DNA from: Desulfobacteraceae bacterium
GTDB lineage: Bacteria > Desulfobacterota > Desulfobacteria > Desulfobacterales > Desulfosalsimonadaceae
DNA length: 6,369 nt
Direction of reading: 5' to 3'
Assembly: GCA_003551985.1 (NCBI GenBank)
Contig: PUOB01000372.1
Location: forward strand, 1-6,369
Part shown: in pieces, positions 1 through 6,352 of the stretch
Layout: the number at the start of each line of letters is the position of its first letter
Position numbering within the stretch: position 1 is the first letter of the stretch
Notes under the pieces: generated by a model
Database searches by the model: none
What the model saw: the letters and a program-made list of their open reading frames with translations, nothing else
Told to the model about the DNA's origin: nothing
Position numbers and translations under genes: made by a program

Positions 1-1
1 C

Positions 2-1981
2 GGCAGGGATTACTGCTCCCAGGTCTGCTGCAAGGTCGCCATGCGGCATGCCAACAAACTCCTGCATATCATCCCGGATGCCCGTATCACGATTTTTTAC
101 ATGGACCTCCAGGTTATCGGCAAGGAAACCCGGACTTTTTATGCCGGGCTTGCGCCCCGCGTGGACCTGGTCCAGGGGGTTCCCGCTGAAATCCTTGAAA
201 ACCGGGAAACCGGAAAACTCCGGATTATAACCGAGGACCGGGACGATCTGGCCCGGGTCGCGCGGGAATTCGATATGGCGGTTTTGGCCGTGGGCATGGA
301 GGCGTCCGAAAGCATGGACCCGGCCGCGGGCGACATGGGGCTTTCACCCAATTCGTGGGGCTTTTTCAACACCCCTGACGCCGCAATTGCCCGCGACGTC
401 CTTGTCGTTGGCTGCGCGCGTACGCCGGCCGACATACTGTCGTCCATGCAGGACGGCCGCATCGCCGCCGGCAGGGTCGTCGATGAGCTGTCTCTTGAAA
501 AACCCGCACCCCACGGCAGTGATCCGGGCAATCAACCGTCGGTTGCGGTTTTCGGTGACGGCGACCAGGGCGCCCGGGTTGCCGGGGATGTCGCGCAAAG
601 CGGTTTTAAAACGTACCTGTTCGGCACGGAGGCCCCGGCTGACGCGCCGGCCGGTCTCATCTCCATGGCCGGGGCCGAAATCCGCAAGGTTTCCGGGACG
701 GCCGGGAATTTTCGCATAGAACATGTTCTTGACGGCCGGAAAGGCGAGGTCGCCTGCGCCGCTGTCATTGCGGCACTTGAACCGGCATTTGAAGCATCGG
801 ACCCGGGCTTCTCCTCTGAAAACGTCTTCACACCGGCGGCGTTTTCCAGGCAGCTCGCTGGAGATCCGGACCAATGCCCGCAGGATATTGCGATCCTTCT
901 TGACTCTGCCGGGCCCGAGTATAAAATGTGGGCCCGCATGGCCCTTGAAGATGCGATTCGGGCCAGGGCCGCCGGAAAAAATGTTTCCGTCATCGCAGCC
1001 AGGATGCTCGTTCACAAGCCGGACGGCCAAAAGCGCTATGATGCGGCCAGGCAAGCGGGGGTCTCTTTTCTGCGCTACGAAAACCCGGACGACATAACCA
1101 TTGCAAAAACGGAGAAGGGGTTTTCAATCACCGTAAAGGAAGCCACCCTGCCGTCATCTTTGGATCTCCACCTGGAATGCGGATGGCTTGTGATACCGCC
1201 GAAACGTCAGGGGCCGGCCGGCACCGCTCAAATGACCGCCCTGCTTCGGGAAAGAATCGACAAGGAAGGCTTTCTCCAGTCCCCGAACGCCCGGCACCGA
1301 CTGGTACGAAGTCCCCGAAAGGGGATCTGGTTTGCCGGCGCGGGCCATGACGAAACCGACTCGGACGACCTGAAAGCTGAAATAGACGACATCCTCACGC
1401 AGCTAAAAACGCAATCCTTTGACTTGCCCGATGTGGATGCGGGCGTGGAAATCAACGAAAAAATGTGCGCGCAATGCCTCACCTGCTACCGGATCTGCCC
1501 CCACGGCGCCATCATCCTCACCGATACAATGCGGCCCCGGATCATGCCGGATTCTTGCTTTTCATGCCACCTCTGCGTTGCCAACTGCCCGGCCTATGCC
1601 ATCGATTCCCGGGCATTTGCCAAAAATGCGGTTGCGGACATGGCGGAAGCCGGCCGGGCGGTTGTTTTTGCCTGCGAGCGATCCGCTTACCTTGCCGCCG
1701 GGGCGTCAACGCTGCCGGACGATGTCCGGCTGGTCAAAATCCCCTGTGCATGCCGGATGAATATCGACGCCATATTGGCGGCCCTGTTGAAGGGCGCGTC
1801 AAAAATCGTCATTGCCGGCTGTCACGACGGCAACTGCCGGTCCCTGGAGGGCGCCCGTGAGGCCGCGCTCGGCGTGAAACAGGCCCTGCTTATCCCGGGG
1901 ATCGACGCGTCAAGGGTGGTCCATGAACCCGTTGCGGCCAATGAAACAGCCAGGTTCAAGCGCATTGTTTCCAAAGCATAA
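2..1981 (+). CDS. HdrA-like iron-sulfur flavoprotein with C-terminal MvhD/FlpD domain (5' partial)
   Basis: The reading frame is open from base 2, so the gene enters from the left. The ATG at 41 is not the start, because conserved HdrA sequence (YCSQVCC, nt 11-31) lies upstream of it. Order seen: the YCSQVCC cysteines, then IFYMD (nt 92-106) typical of HdrA; the end of a first flavin/NAD-type module (VLVVGCARTPADI, from about nt 398); a second Rossmann-like module opening with GDGDQG (about nt 554-571) and ending in GIWFAGAG (about nt 1325-1348); two ferredoxin motifs CxxCxxCxxxCP (nt 1466-1501 and 1556-1591); and a C-terminal MvhD/FlpD domain with cysteines at nt 1673, 1745, 1751, 1820 and 1835. 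Known for the family: HdrA carries FAD and FeS clusters and is the hub of soluble heterodisulfide-reductase complexes; MvhD/FlpD passes electrons into it. Odd points: the module is duplicated, and the second cysteine of the usual MvhD CxxC is serine (CERSAY). QmoB is related but fits less well. Family is confident; partner and substrate are unknown. Confidence 0.85.
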   Translation, partial: GRDYCSQVCCKVAMRHANKLLHIIPDARITIFYMDLQVIGKETRTFYAGLAPRVDLVQGVPAEILENRETGKLRIITEDRDDLARVAREFDMAVLAVGMEASESMDPAAGDMGLSPNSWGFFNTPDAAIARDVLVVGCARTPADILSSMQDGRIAAGRVVDELSLEKPAPHGSDPGNQPSVAVFGDGDQGARVAGDVAQSGFKTYLFGTEAPADAPAGLISMAGAEIRKVSGTAGNFRIEHVLDGRKGEVACAAVIAALEPAFEASDPGFSSENVFTPAAFSRQLAGDPDQCPQDIAILLDSAGPEYKMWARMALEDAIRARAAGKNVSVIAARMLVHKPDGQKRYDAARQAGVSFLRYENPDDITIAKTEKGFSITVKEATLPSSLDLHLECGWLVIPPKRQGPAGTAQMTALLRERIDKEGFLQSPNARHRLVRSPRKGIWFAGAGHDETDSDDLKAEIDDILTQLKTQSFDLPDVDAGVEINEKMCAQCLTCYRICPHGAIILTDTMRPRIMPDSCFSCHLCVANCPAYAIDSRAFAKNAVADMAEAGRAVVFACERSAYLAAGASTLPDDVRLVKIPCACRMNIDAILAALLKGASKIVIAGCHDGNCRSLEGAREAALGVKQALLIPGIDASRVVHEPVAANETARFKRIVSKA

Positions 1982-1984
1982 GCA

Positions 1985-1990
1985 AAAGGA
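1985..1990 (+). promoter_or_regulatory. Ribosome binding site deciding the start of the HdrD-like gene
   Basis: AAAGGA ends nine bases before the ATG at 2000, a normal spacing. The in-frame TTG at 1994 would lie only three bases from it, too close. This favours the ATG as the start and a protein of 413 residues. Confidence 0.6.
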
Positions 1991-1999
1991 CCTTTGATA

Positions 2000-3241
2000 A
2001 TGAAAAATGCAACCCTCAATAAAGATTCCGAACTTTTAGGCATGCACAACCATTTGCCTTCTGCTGACAACATATCCGAATGTCTTACCTGCGGGGCATG
2101 CAGCTCCCGGTGCTCATGGTTCGACGGCCGGGTCGACGACCGCACAGGGCCGCTGCCGCGCCAGATCGTCCGCATGGCGGCACTCGGCCTTGACCGGCAT
2201 CTCGTCGACAGCGAAATGCTCTGGGACTGCCTGCTTTGCAACCGCTGCACCGAAGTCTGTCCGATGGAAATCACGATGGACGTGGTGGTCAGGAAAGCCA
2301 GAAGCCTTGAGATCGCCCAAAACCGGGTATCCGAAGACATGACAACCGGTATAAAAAACCGGCTCGAGCTGGGCGATGTCAATGCCTTTTCAAAAGAGGA
2401 TTTCGTGGAAACCGTCGAGTGGATCAGCGAGGAATTTGCCGACGACATGGAGGACCCAAAGGCTGAGATCCCATACGACAGGGAAGGCTCGAAATTCCTT
2501 TACCTGCCCAATCCAAGGGAGTTGGGGCTGAACCTGCTCCACCTGACCGCCATGGGAAAGCTGTTTTACGCCATGAAGGAACCATGGACGCTGTCCTCCC
2601 GCCATACCGATGTGACCAATTGGGGGTATTTCGTTGGAAACGATGATATCATGGCAAAAATGGTCACGATGGTGGTGGAACCCGCGGAAGCGTTGGGCAT
2701 CGAGACCCTGGTGCTCTCGGAGTGCGGGCATGGCTATCACGTACTCACGGTGCTTATGGAAGAGGCTCTCGGCCGGAAGCCGAACTTTAACGTGACGAGC
2801 ATCCCGGAGCTGGTCCTGGAATACGCCAAAAAGGGGGTTGTCAAGCTGGATCCGACCGTCCACCCCTACATGGTCGCATACCACGATCCGTGCAACATTG
2901 CTAGAAAATCGGGGGTCTATGACGCGCCGCGGGAGCTTTTGGCCATGTGCTGCCAGGGCGTCGTGGAGCTTGTGCCCAACCGCGCCGACGGGATATGCTG
3001 CGGCGGGGGCGGCGGTTTGATCCAGGACAGCGGCTCCACGAAAAAGCGAATGGTTACCGGGAAGCCCAAGGCCGAGCAGATGCGGGCCCTTGACATAGAC
3101 GATGTGGCCACGGCCTGTCTTTCCTGCCACCGGCAGCTGGGCGAGTTGGTCAAGCATTACAAGCTGGAGAAGCGGGTCCATACGGTGGCTGCCATGGCGT
3201 CGGAGGCGTTGGTGATTCAGGGGGATGGAGATGCGCTATAA
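2000..3241 (+). CDS. HdrC/HdrD-like (Fe-S)-binding protein with one CCG domain
   Basis: A 413-residue protein likely acting as the catalytic or electron-output partner of the upstream HdrA-like protein; the genes are 18 bases apart. The N-terminal HdrC-like part has two [4Fe-4S] motifs, C28/C31/C34/C38 and C77/C80/C83/C87 followed by Pro. The C-terminal CCG (HdrB/HdrD) domain has C298 in YHDPCN, C333-C334 in GICCGGGGG, and C373-C376 in CLSC, which in HdrB/D bind a noncubane [4Fe-4S] cluster. The position of the first CCG repeat instead holds SECGHGY (C242), like the ECGHA motif I recall from DsrK-type proteins, so only one noncubane cluster is expected. No transmembrane stretch or signal peptide is seen, suggesting a cytoplasmic HdrB/C-like role. 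The ATG at 2000 is preferred over an upstream TTG on RBS spacing. The true substrate (disulfide, thiol or another carrier) cannot be told from sequence; DsrK-, TmcB- and HdrD-like proteins all share this plan. Confidence 0.85.
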   Translation: MKNATLNKDSELLGMHNHLPSADNISECLTCGACSSRCSWFDGRVDDRTGPLPRQIVRMAALGLDRHLVDSEMLWDCLLCNRCTEVCPMEITMDVVVRKARSLEIAQNRVSEDMTTGIKNRLELGDVNAFSKEDFVETVEWISEEFADDMEDPKAEIPYDREGSKFLYLPNPRELGLNLLHLTAMGKLFYAMKEPWTLSSRHTDVTNWGYFVGNDDIMAKMVTMVVEPAEALGIETLVLSECGHGYHVLTVLMEEALGRKPNFNVTSIPELVLEYAKKGVVKLDPTVHPYMVAYHDPCNIARKSGVYDAPRELLAMCCQGVVELVPNRADGICCGGGGGLIQDSGSTKKRMVTGKPKAEQMRALDIDDVATACLSCHRQLGELVKHYKLEKRVHTVAAMASEALVIQGDGDAL

Positions 3242-3275
3242 CGATGCGCTTCCTTCGTCAGCACATCCTATAACC

Positions 3276-3330
3276 GTAGGGGCGAATAATCATTCGCCCG
3301 CCGTAAGGGCGAATAATCATTCGCCCCTAC
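3276..3330. repeat. 55-bp double hairpin, GGGCGAA/TTCGCCC family (copy 1)
   Basis: Two palindromes sit back to back: 3276-3299 and 3303-3330, joined by GCC. Each has stem GGGCGAAT / ATTCGCCC around loop AATC. The outermost bases GTAGGGGCG and CGCCCCTAC also pair, so the whole can fold as one long structure or as two hairpins. The same architecture (24 + GCC + 28 bases) recurs at 6289-6343. It fills over half the gap between the HdrD-like gene and cysQ and ends nine bases before the annotated cysQ ATG. It resembles REP/MITE-type intergenic repeats; no transposase is visible in the window. Confidence 0.85.
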
Positions 3331-3339
3331 AAACAACCC

Positions 3340-4239
3340 ATGATGAATCGGGAGACGAATCCCGACTTTTTACGAGACTGTCGAGCATTGAATAGCCAAA
3401 ACAACCCATCAAATTTTCTTCCCGTGGTCATCGCCGCCGCGCTGGAGGCCGGTGACGCCGCATTGGCGGTCTATGAGGGGGCCTTTGATGTCACGGAAAA
3501 AGCCGACCATTCCCCGCTTACCCTTGCGGACATGCGGTCCCACGAAATCATTTCTGCGGCGCTTAAATCGTCGCAAATCCCGGTTTTGAGCGAAGAGGGC
3601 CGGGACGTCCCATACGAGGAGCGCAGCCGGTGGCCTGCGCTCTGGATCGTGGACCCCCTTGACGGCACAAAGGAGTTCGTGAAGAAAAACGGCGAATTCA
3701 CCATTAACATCGCGCTTGTGGCGGACAACCGGCCGGTGATGGGCGTCATCTACGTGCCCGTAACCGGCATGCTTTATTTTGCGGCCGACCCACTGGGCGC
3801 GTTTTCCGTCAGTCGAACCGGCATGCCCCCCGGCTGGCAAGACGGTTGGCACGACGGTTGGCACGACAACCTGCCACCGCTTATATCCGCCGCGAAGAAA
3901 CTGCCCCTTGAAAAAAGGGATGAAAGGCCGTATACGATCATGGGGAGCCGGTCCCATGCGACGCCTGAGTTGACCGCATTTGTGGATGAGATGAAAAAAT
4001 GTCATGAAACAGTGGAACTTGTCCCAGCCGGCAGCTCTCTTAAATTCTGCCGGATCGCCGAAGGGTTTGCGGACGTCTATCCCCGGATGGGCCCCACCAT
4101 GGAATGGGATACCGCCGCGGGCCAAGTCATTGCCGAGCAGTCCGGGGCGGCGGTTCTGGACTATCATTCACGGACGCCTCTTGAATACAACAAGCCGGAT
4201 TTGACCAATCCCTGGTTCATCGTTGAGAGAATTGAATAA
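3340..4239 (+). CDS. cysQ: 3'(2'),5'-bisphosphate nucleotidase, CysQ family
   Basis: Inositol-monophosphatase superfamily enzyme expected to remove the 3'-phosphate from PAP (and possibly PAPS), giving AMP (or APS), with Mg2+ in the cytoplasm. Metal and phosphate motifs are intact: KADHSPLTLAD (residues 54-64), SEE (84-86), DPLDGTKEF (105-113), SSLKFC (232-237) and WDTAAG (256-261). At 299 residues it is longer than E. coli CysQ (about 246). About 26 extra N-terminal residues precede the first conserved helix (VIAAALEAGD, from residue 30), and a short repeat-rich loop DGWHDGWHD lies near residues 168-176. The start is uncertain: the ATG at 3340 lacks a Shine-Dalgarno, lies next to a hairpin repeat, and a terminator-like hairpin falls inside its first codons. 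In-frame TTG at 3388 and GTG at 3424 are alternatives, also without a clear RBS. The sulfurylase/APS kinase fusion begins 3 bases after its stop, so the two are probably translated together, linking PAPS making with PAP removal. Confidence 0.92.
   Translation: MMNRETNPDFLRDCRALNSQNNPSNFLPVVIAAALEAGDAALAVYEGAFDVTEKADHSPLTLADMRSHEIISAALKSSQIPVLSEEGRDVPYEERSRWPALWIVDPLDGTKEFVKKNGEFTINIALVADNRPVMGVIYVPVTGMLYFAADPLGAFSVSRTGMPPGWQDGWHDGWHDNLPPLISAAKKLPLEKRDERPYTIMGSRSHATPELTAFVDEMKKCHETVELVPAGSSLKFCRIAEGFADVYPRMGPTMEWDTAAGQVIAEQSGAAVLDYHSRTPLEYNKPDLTNPWFIVERIE
3348..3371 (+). terminator. Possible weak intrinsic terminator inside annotated cysQ start
   Basis: A 6-bp stem (TCGGGA 3348-3353 with TCCCGA 3360-3365) with loop GACGAA is followed by C and five T (3367-3371). 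This is the layout of a Rho-independent terminator, about 110 bases past the HdrD-like stop codon. The stem is short, and the site lies within the annotated cysQ coding start, so it may be chance. If real, it would end the hdr-like transcript and push the true cysQ start downstream. Confidence 0.3.
3841..3867 (+). repeat. 12-bp tandem duplication inside cysQ
   Basis: GACGGTTGGCAC occurs twice in direct succession (3841-3852 and 3853-3864), followed by GAC. A diverged partial copy (GGCTGGCAA) precedes it at 3832-3840. The repeat keeps frame and encodes DGWH-DGWH-D in a region expected to be a variable surface loop between the DPLDGT and WDTAAG motifs. It looks like a recent in-frame slippage expansion. 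Confidence 0.85.
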
Positions 4240-4242
4240 AAT

Positions 4243-5955
4243 ATGACTGAGACGTCTTTTGGTGCCCACGGCGGACCCTTGGTAAACCTCATGGTGGATG
4301 AGCAGCGCGCAACCCTGCTCAAGGACATCGCCATGAACCTCCAGGACTTGATCCTGAACGAACGCAATCTCTGCGACCTGGAACTGCTTGCCACCGGTGC
4401 CTTTTCACCGCTTACCGGGTTTATGGTGCGTACCGACTACGAGTCGGTCCTGGACCGCATGCGTCTGCAGGACAATACGCTCTGGCCCGTTCCGGTCTGT
4501 CTCGACCTGCCCGCCCCTGTTGCCGAGCACCTGGAGGTCGGCCAATCCGTGGCGCTGCGCGACCAAGAGGGGTTCCTCCTGGCCGTGATGCACGTGGCCG
4601 ACATATGGCCCGTCAACCGGGAAAAAGAAGCGGACATGATCTACAATACCCGGGATTTATCGCACCCCGGGGCGCATTACCTTTACAAGAAATCCGGTGA
4701 TTATTATATCGGCGGCCCTATCGAGGCGGTCAACCTGCCGATTCATTTCGATTTCAAGCAGATCCGCCTTCTACCCAGGGAAATTCGGTCGAATTACCGT
4801 AAACTGGACTGGCAGCGGGTCGTCGGCTTTCAGACCCGGAATCCCATATACCGGCCCCAGTTTGAAATGACCATCAAGGCCATGCGCCGGGCAAAGGCCA
4901 ACCTTCTGCTGATGTCCGTCGTGGGCATGACCCGGCGGGACGACTTTGACCATTTCATTCGGGTCCGGTGCAACCGGAAGGTCGCCCGGCATTATCCGCC
5001 GGATTCCTGCATGATGACGCTTCTGCCCCTGGCGGTCCGTATGTCCGGGCCGCGTGACGCCGTTTTTGACGCCATTATTGCTAAAAATTACGGCTGTACC
5101 CACTTTATCGTCGGTCATGACCACGCTTCACCGGGCCACGACAGCAACGGCAATCCCTTTTACCCGGTTGCCCATGCCAAAGCCTTTGCGGGCGAATATG
5201 CCGACGAGATCGGCATCGGGATTATCCCCTTCGAGGAGATGGTGTATCTTCCCTTTGAGGATGAATACCGGAGCGTGGACCAGGTGCCGTCCGGAACCCA
5301 GACTGTCTCCCTTTCCGGCTCGGATATCCGGCGGCGCATCCGCGAGGGTAAAAACATCCCTGACTGGGCGGTCTTTCCCGAGGTCACCGAGGAGCTGCAA
5401 AGGGCCTATCCGCCGCCCGGCAAGCAGGGATTCACCCTTTTTCTGACCGGGCTTTCCGGCGCCGGAAAGTCGACCATCGCGCAGGTGCTCTACTCGAAGT
5501 TCCTTGAAATCGGGGACCGCCCGGTGACATTGCTCGACGGCGACATCGTGCGCCGAAACCTCTCTTCCGAACTGTCGTTTTCCCGGGAGCACCGCGATAT
5601 CAACGTTCTTCGCATCGGTTTTGTCGCCAGCGAAATCACCAAGAACCGCGGCGTGGCCATTTGCGCCCCCATTGCACCCTATGAATACACAAGGCGGGAA
5701 ATCCGAAGCACCATTGAGTCCTATGGCGGCTTTATCGAGGTCCACGTGGCAACGCCCATCGAGGAATGCGAAAAGCGCGACCGGAAGGGCATGTACGCCA
5801 AGGCGCGCGCCGGGCTTATCTCCGGCTTCACCGGCGTGGACGATCCATACGAGATTCCGTCCAACCCGGAGCTCAGCATCGACACGACCCACATGACCCC
5901 TGCCGAGGCCGCGCAGGAGGTGATGCTCTTTCTCAGCAACCGCGGATATATATGA
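4243..5955 (+). CDS. ATP sulfurylase/APS kinase fusion with degenerate sulfurylase active site
   Basis: A 570-residue protein of the bacterial bifunctional Sat-CysC type. Residues 1 to about 390 are the ATP sulfurylase part (HGGPLVNL 9-16, FSPLTGF 54-60, HPG 141-143, KNYGCTHFIVG 281-291, SLSGSDIRRR 356-365). Residues from about 396 are APS kinase: Walker A GLSGAGKS (403-410), LDGD (431-434), RDRKGMYAKARAG (512-524) and FTGVDDPYE (529-537), all apparently intact. In the sulfurylase part QTRN (197-200) is kept, but the HxxH that follows in active enzymes (QTRNPMHRAH type) is Y203-R-P-Q206. The GRDHAG motif is GHDHAS (291-296), and the usual HPVVG is MSVVG (224-228). The kinase should turn APS into PAPS with ATP; the sulfurylase reaction (sulfate + ATP to APS + PPi) is doubtful. 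It starts 3 bases after the cysQ stop with only a weak GAGAGA upstream, suggesting translational coupling. Full length and an open frame argue against a pseudogene. Confidence 0.92.
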   Translation: MTETSFGAHGGPLVNLMVDEQRATLLKDIAMNLQDLILNERNLCDLELLATGAFSPLTGFMVRTDYESVLDRMRLQDNTLWPVPVCLDLPAPVAEHLEVGQSVALRDQEGFLLAVMHVADIWPVNREKEADMIYNTRDLSHPGAHYLYKKSGDYYIGGPIEAVNLPIHFDFKQIRLLPREIRSNYRKLDWQRVVGFQTRNPIYRPQFEMTIKAMRRAKANLLLMSVVGMTRRDDFDHFIRVRCNRKVARHYPPDSCMMTLLPLAVRMSGPRDAVFDAIIAKNYGCTHFIVGHDHASPGHDSNGNPFYPVAHAKAFAGEYADEIGIGIIPFEEMVYLPFEDEYRSVDQVPSGTQTVSLSGSDIRRRIREGKNIPDWAVFPEVTEELQRAYPPPGKQGFTLFLTGLSGAGKSTIAQVLYSKFLEIGDRPVTLLDGDIVRRNLSSELSFSREHRDINVLRIGFVASEITKNRGVAICAPIAPYEYTRREIRSTIESYGGFIEVHVATPIEECEKRDRKGMYAKARAGLISGFTGVDDPYEIPSNPELSIDTTHMTPAEAAQEVMLFLSNRGYI

Positions 5956-6079
5956 CGGCTTCGTTAAAAGGCCAATATCTGCGTTGCGCGCAATTTTTGA
6001 AGAATCTCACGTACATTATGTACTATCGATTCTTCAAAAATTGCACGCGCCTTGATCTTGGCCTTTTAACGAAGCCGTC
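5954..6079. repeat. 126-base near-perfect inverted repeat at the end of the sulfurylase/kinase gene
   Basis: The left arm 5954-6006 and right arm 6028-6079 are inverted copies. The outer 22 bases match exactly (from GACGGCTTCGTTAAAAGG), as do the inner 16 (CAATTTTTGAAGAATC); a 14-15 base middle part is diverged. The 21-base loop holds a small palindrome, GTACAT-T-ATGTAC (6011-6023). The last two bases of the TGA stop codon belong to the left arm. It could act as a two-way transcription barrier, though no T-run terminator tail is seen. No clear target-site duplication is visible. Confidence 0.9.
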
Positions 6080-6172
6080 TGGAAAGTGGACTTTGGTGGC
6101 TGTCCATTGGCTATGAAACGGCGAGGAATCCGTATGTAGGGGCGAATGATAATTCGCCCTTACCTTCAAAGG
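6041..6172. repeat. Compound tandem repeat, unit 1 (132 bp)
   Basis: The unit runs from TTGCAC-GC-GCCTTGATCTTG through CGAAGCCGTCTGGAAAG and a single hairpin (6136-6163) to CCTTCAAAGG. Its 66-base core (6070-6135) matches 6223-6288 in unit 2 at 64 positions; the differences are at 6097 and 6105. Its first part is also the right arm of the 126-base palindrome, so the palindrome is an inverted junction of the same repeat family. Confidence 0.85.
6136..6163. repeat. Single GGGCGAA/TTCGCCC hairpin inside unit 1
   Basis: GTAGGGGCGAAT pairs with ATTCGCCCTTAC around loop GATA, with one G/T mismatch near the foot. It corresponds to the 3276-3330 element reduced to one hairpin. Confidence 0.8.
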
Positions 6173-6352
6173 TTGCACAAGCCTTGATCTTGAGCTTTCT
6201 TGTCACGCCCCTGGCGTGGTTACGAAGCCGTCTGGAAAGTGGACTTTGGCGGCTGTCTATTGGCTATGAAACGGCGAGGAATCCGTATGTAGGGGCGAAA
6301 AATCTTTCGCCCGCCGTAAGGGCGAATGATAATTCGCCCTTACCTTCAAAGG
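6173..6352. repeat. Compound tandem repeat, unit 2 (180 bp)
   Basis: Same order as unit 1, starting TTGCAC-AA-GCCTTGATCTTG. It is 48 bases longer for two reasons. A 30-base stretch (6193-6222), holding the small hairpin CACGCC-CCT-GGCGTG (6204-6218), replaces a 9-base stretch. The GGGCGAA hairpin is doubled, adding 27 bases. It ends with the same ACCTT-CA-AAGGT mini-palindrome. Confidence 0.85.
6289..6343. repeat. 55-bp double hairpin, GGGCGAA/TTCGCCC family (copy 2)
   Basis: It has the same architecture as 3276-3330: a 24-base hairpin, GCC, then a 28-base hairpin. The first stem reads GGGCGAAA/TTTCGCCC instead of GGGCGAAT/ATTCGCCC, so one base pair is changed on both sides and the stem is kept. 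The second hairpin has loop GATA, as in the single copy at 6136-6163. Confidence 0.85.

Noticed and set aside
41..43. ATG as the start of the HdrA-like gene
   Set aside because: The frame is open to the left edge and encodes the conserved YCSQVCC motif before this ATG.
344..1054. Long open frames on the minus strand opposite the HdrA-like gene (also 2390-3181, 3409-4167, 5128-5892)
   Set aside because: They are opposite strongly recognisable + strand genes in GC-rich DNA, have no family features, and reflect codon bias of the real frames.
2..1981. Naming the first gene qmoB
   Set aside because: The ferredoxin plus MvhD ending is similar, but the YCSQVCC motif and the duplicated module fit an HdrA-MvhD protein better, and no aprBA, qmoA or qmoC is in view.
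1994..1996. TTG as the start of the HdrD-like gene
   Set aside because: It lies only three bases after AAAGGA, whereas the ATG at 2000 has normal spacing.
3269..3274. TATAAC as a -10 promoter box for cysQ
   Set aside because: No convincing -35 box lies about 17 bases upstream, and the sequence is short enough to be chance.
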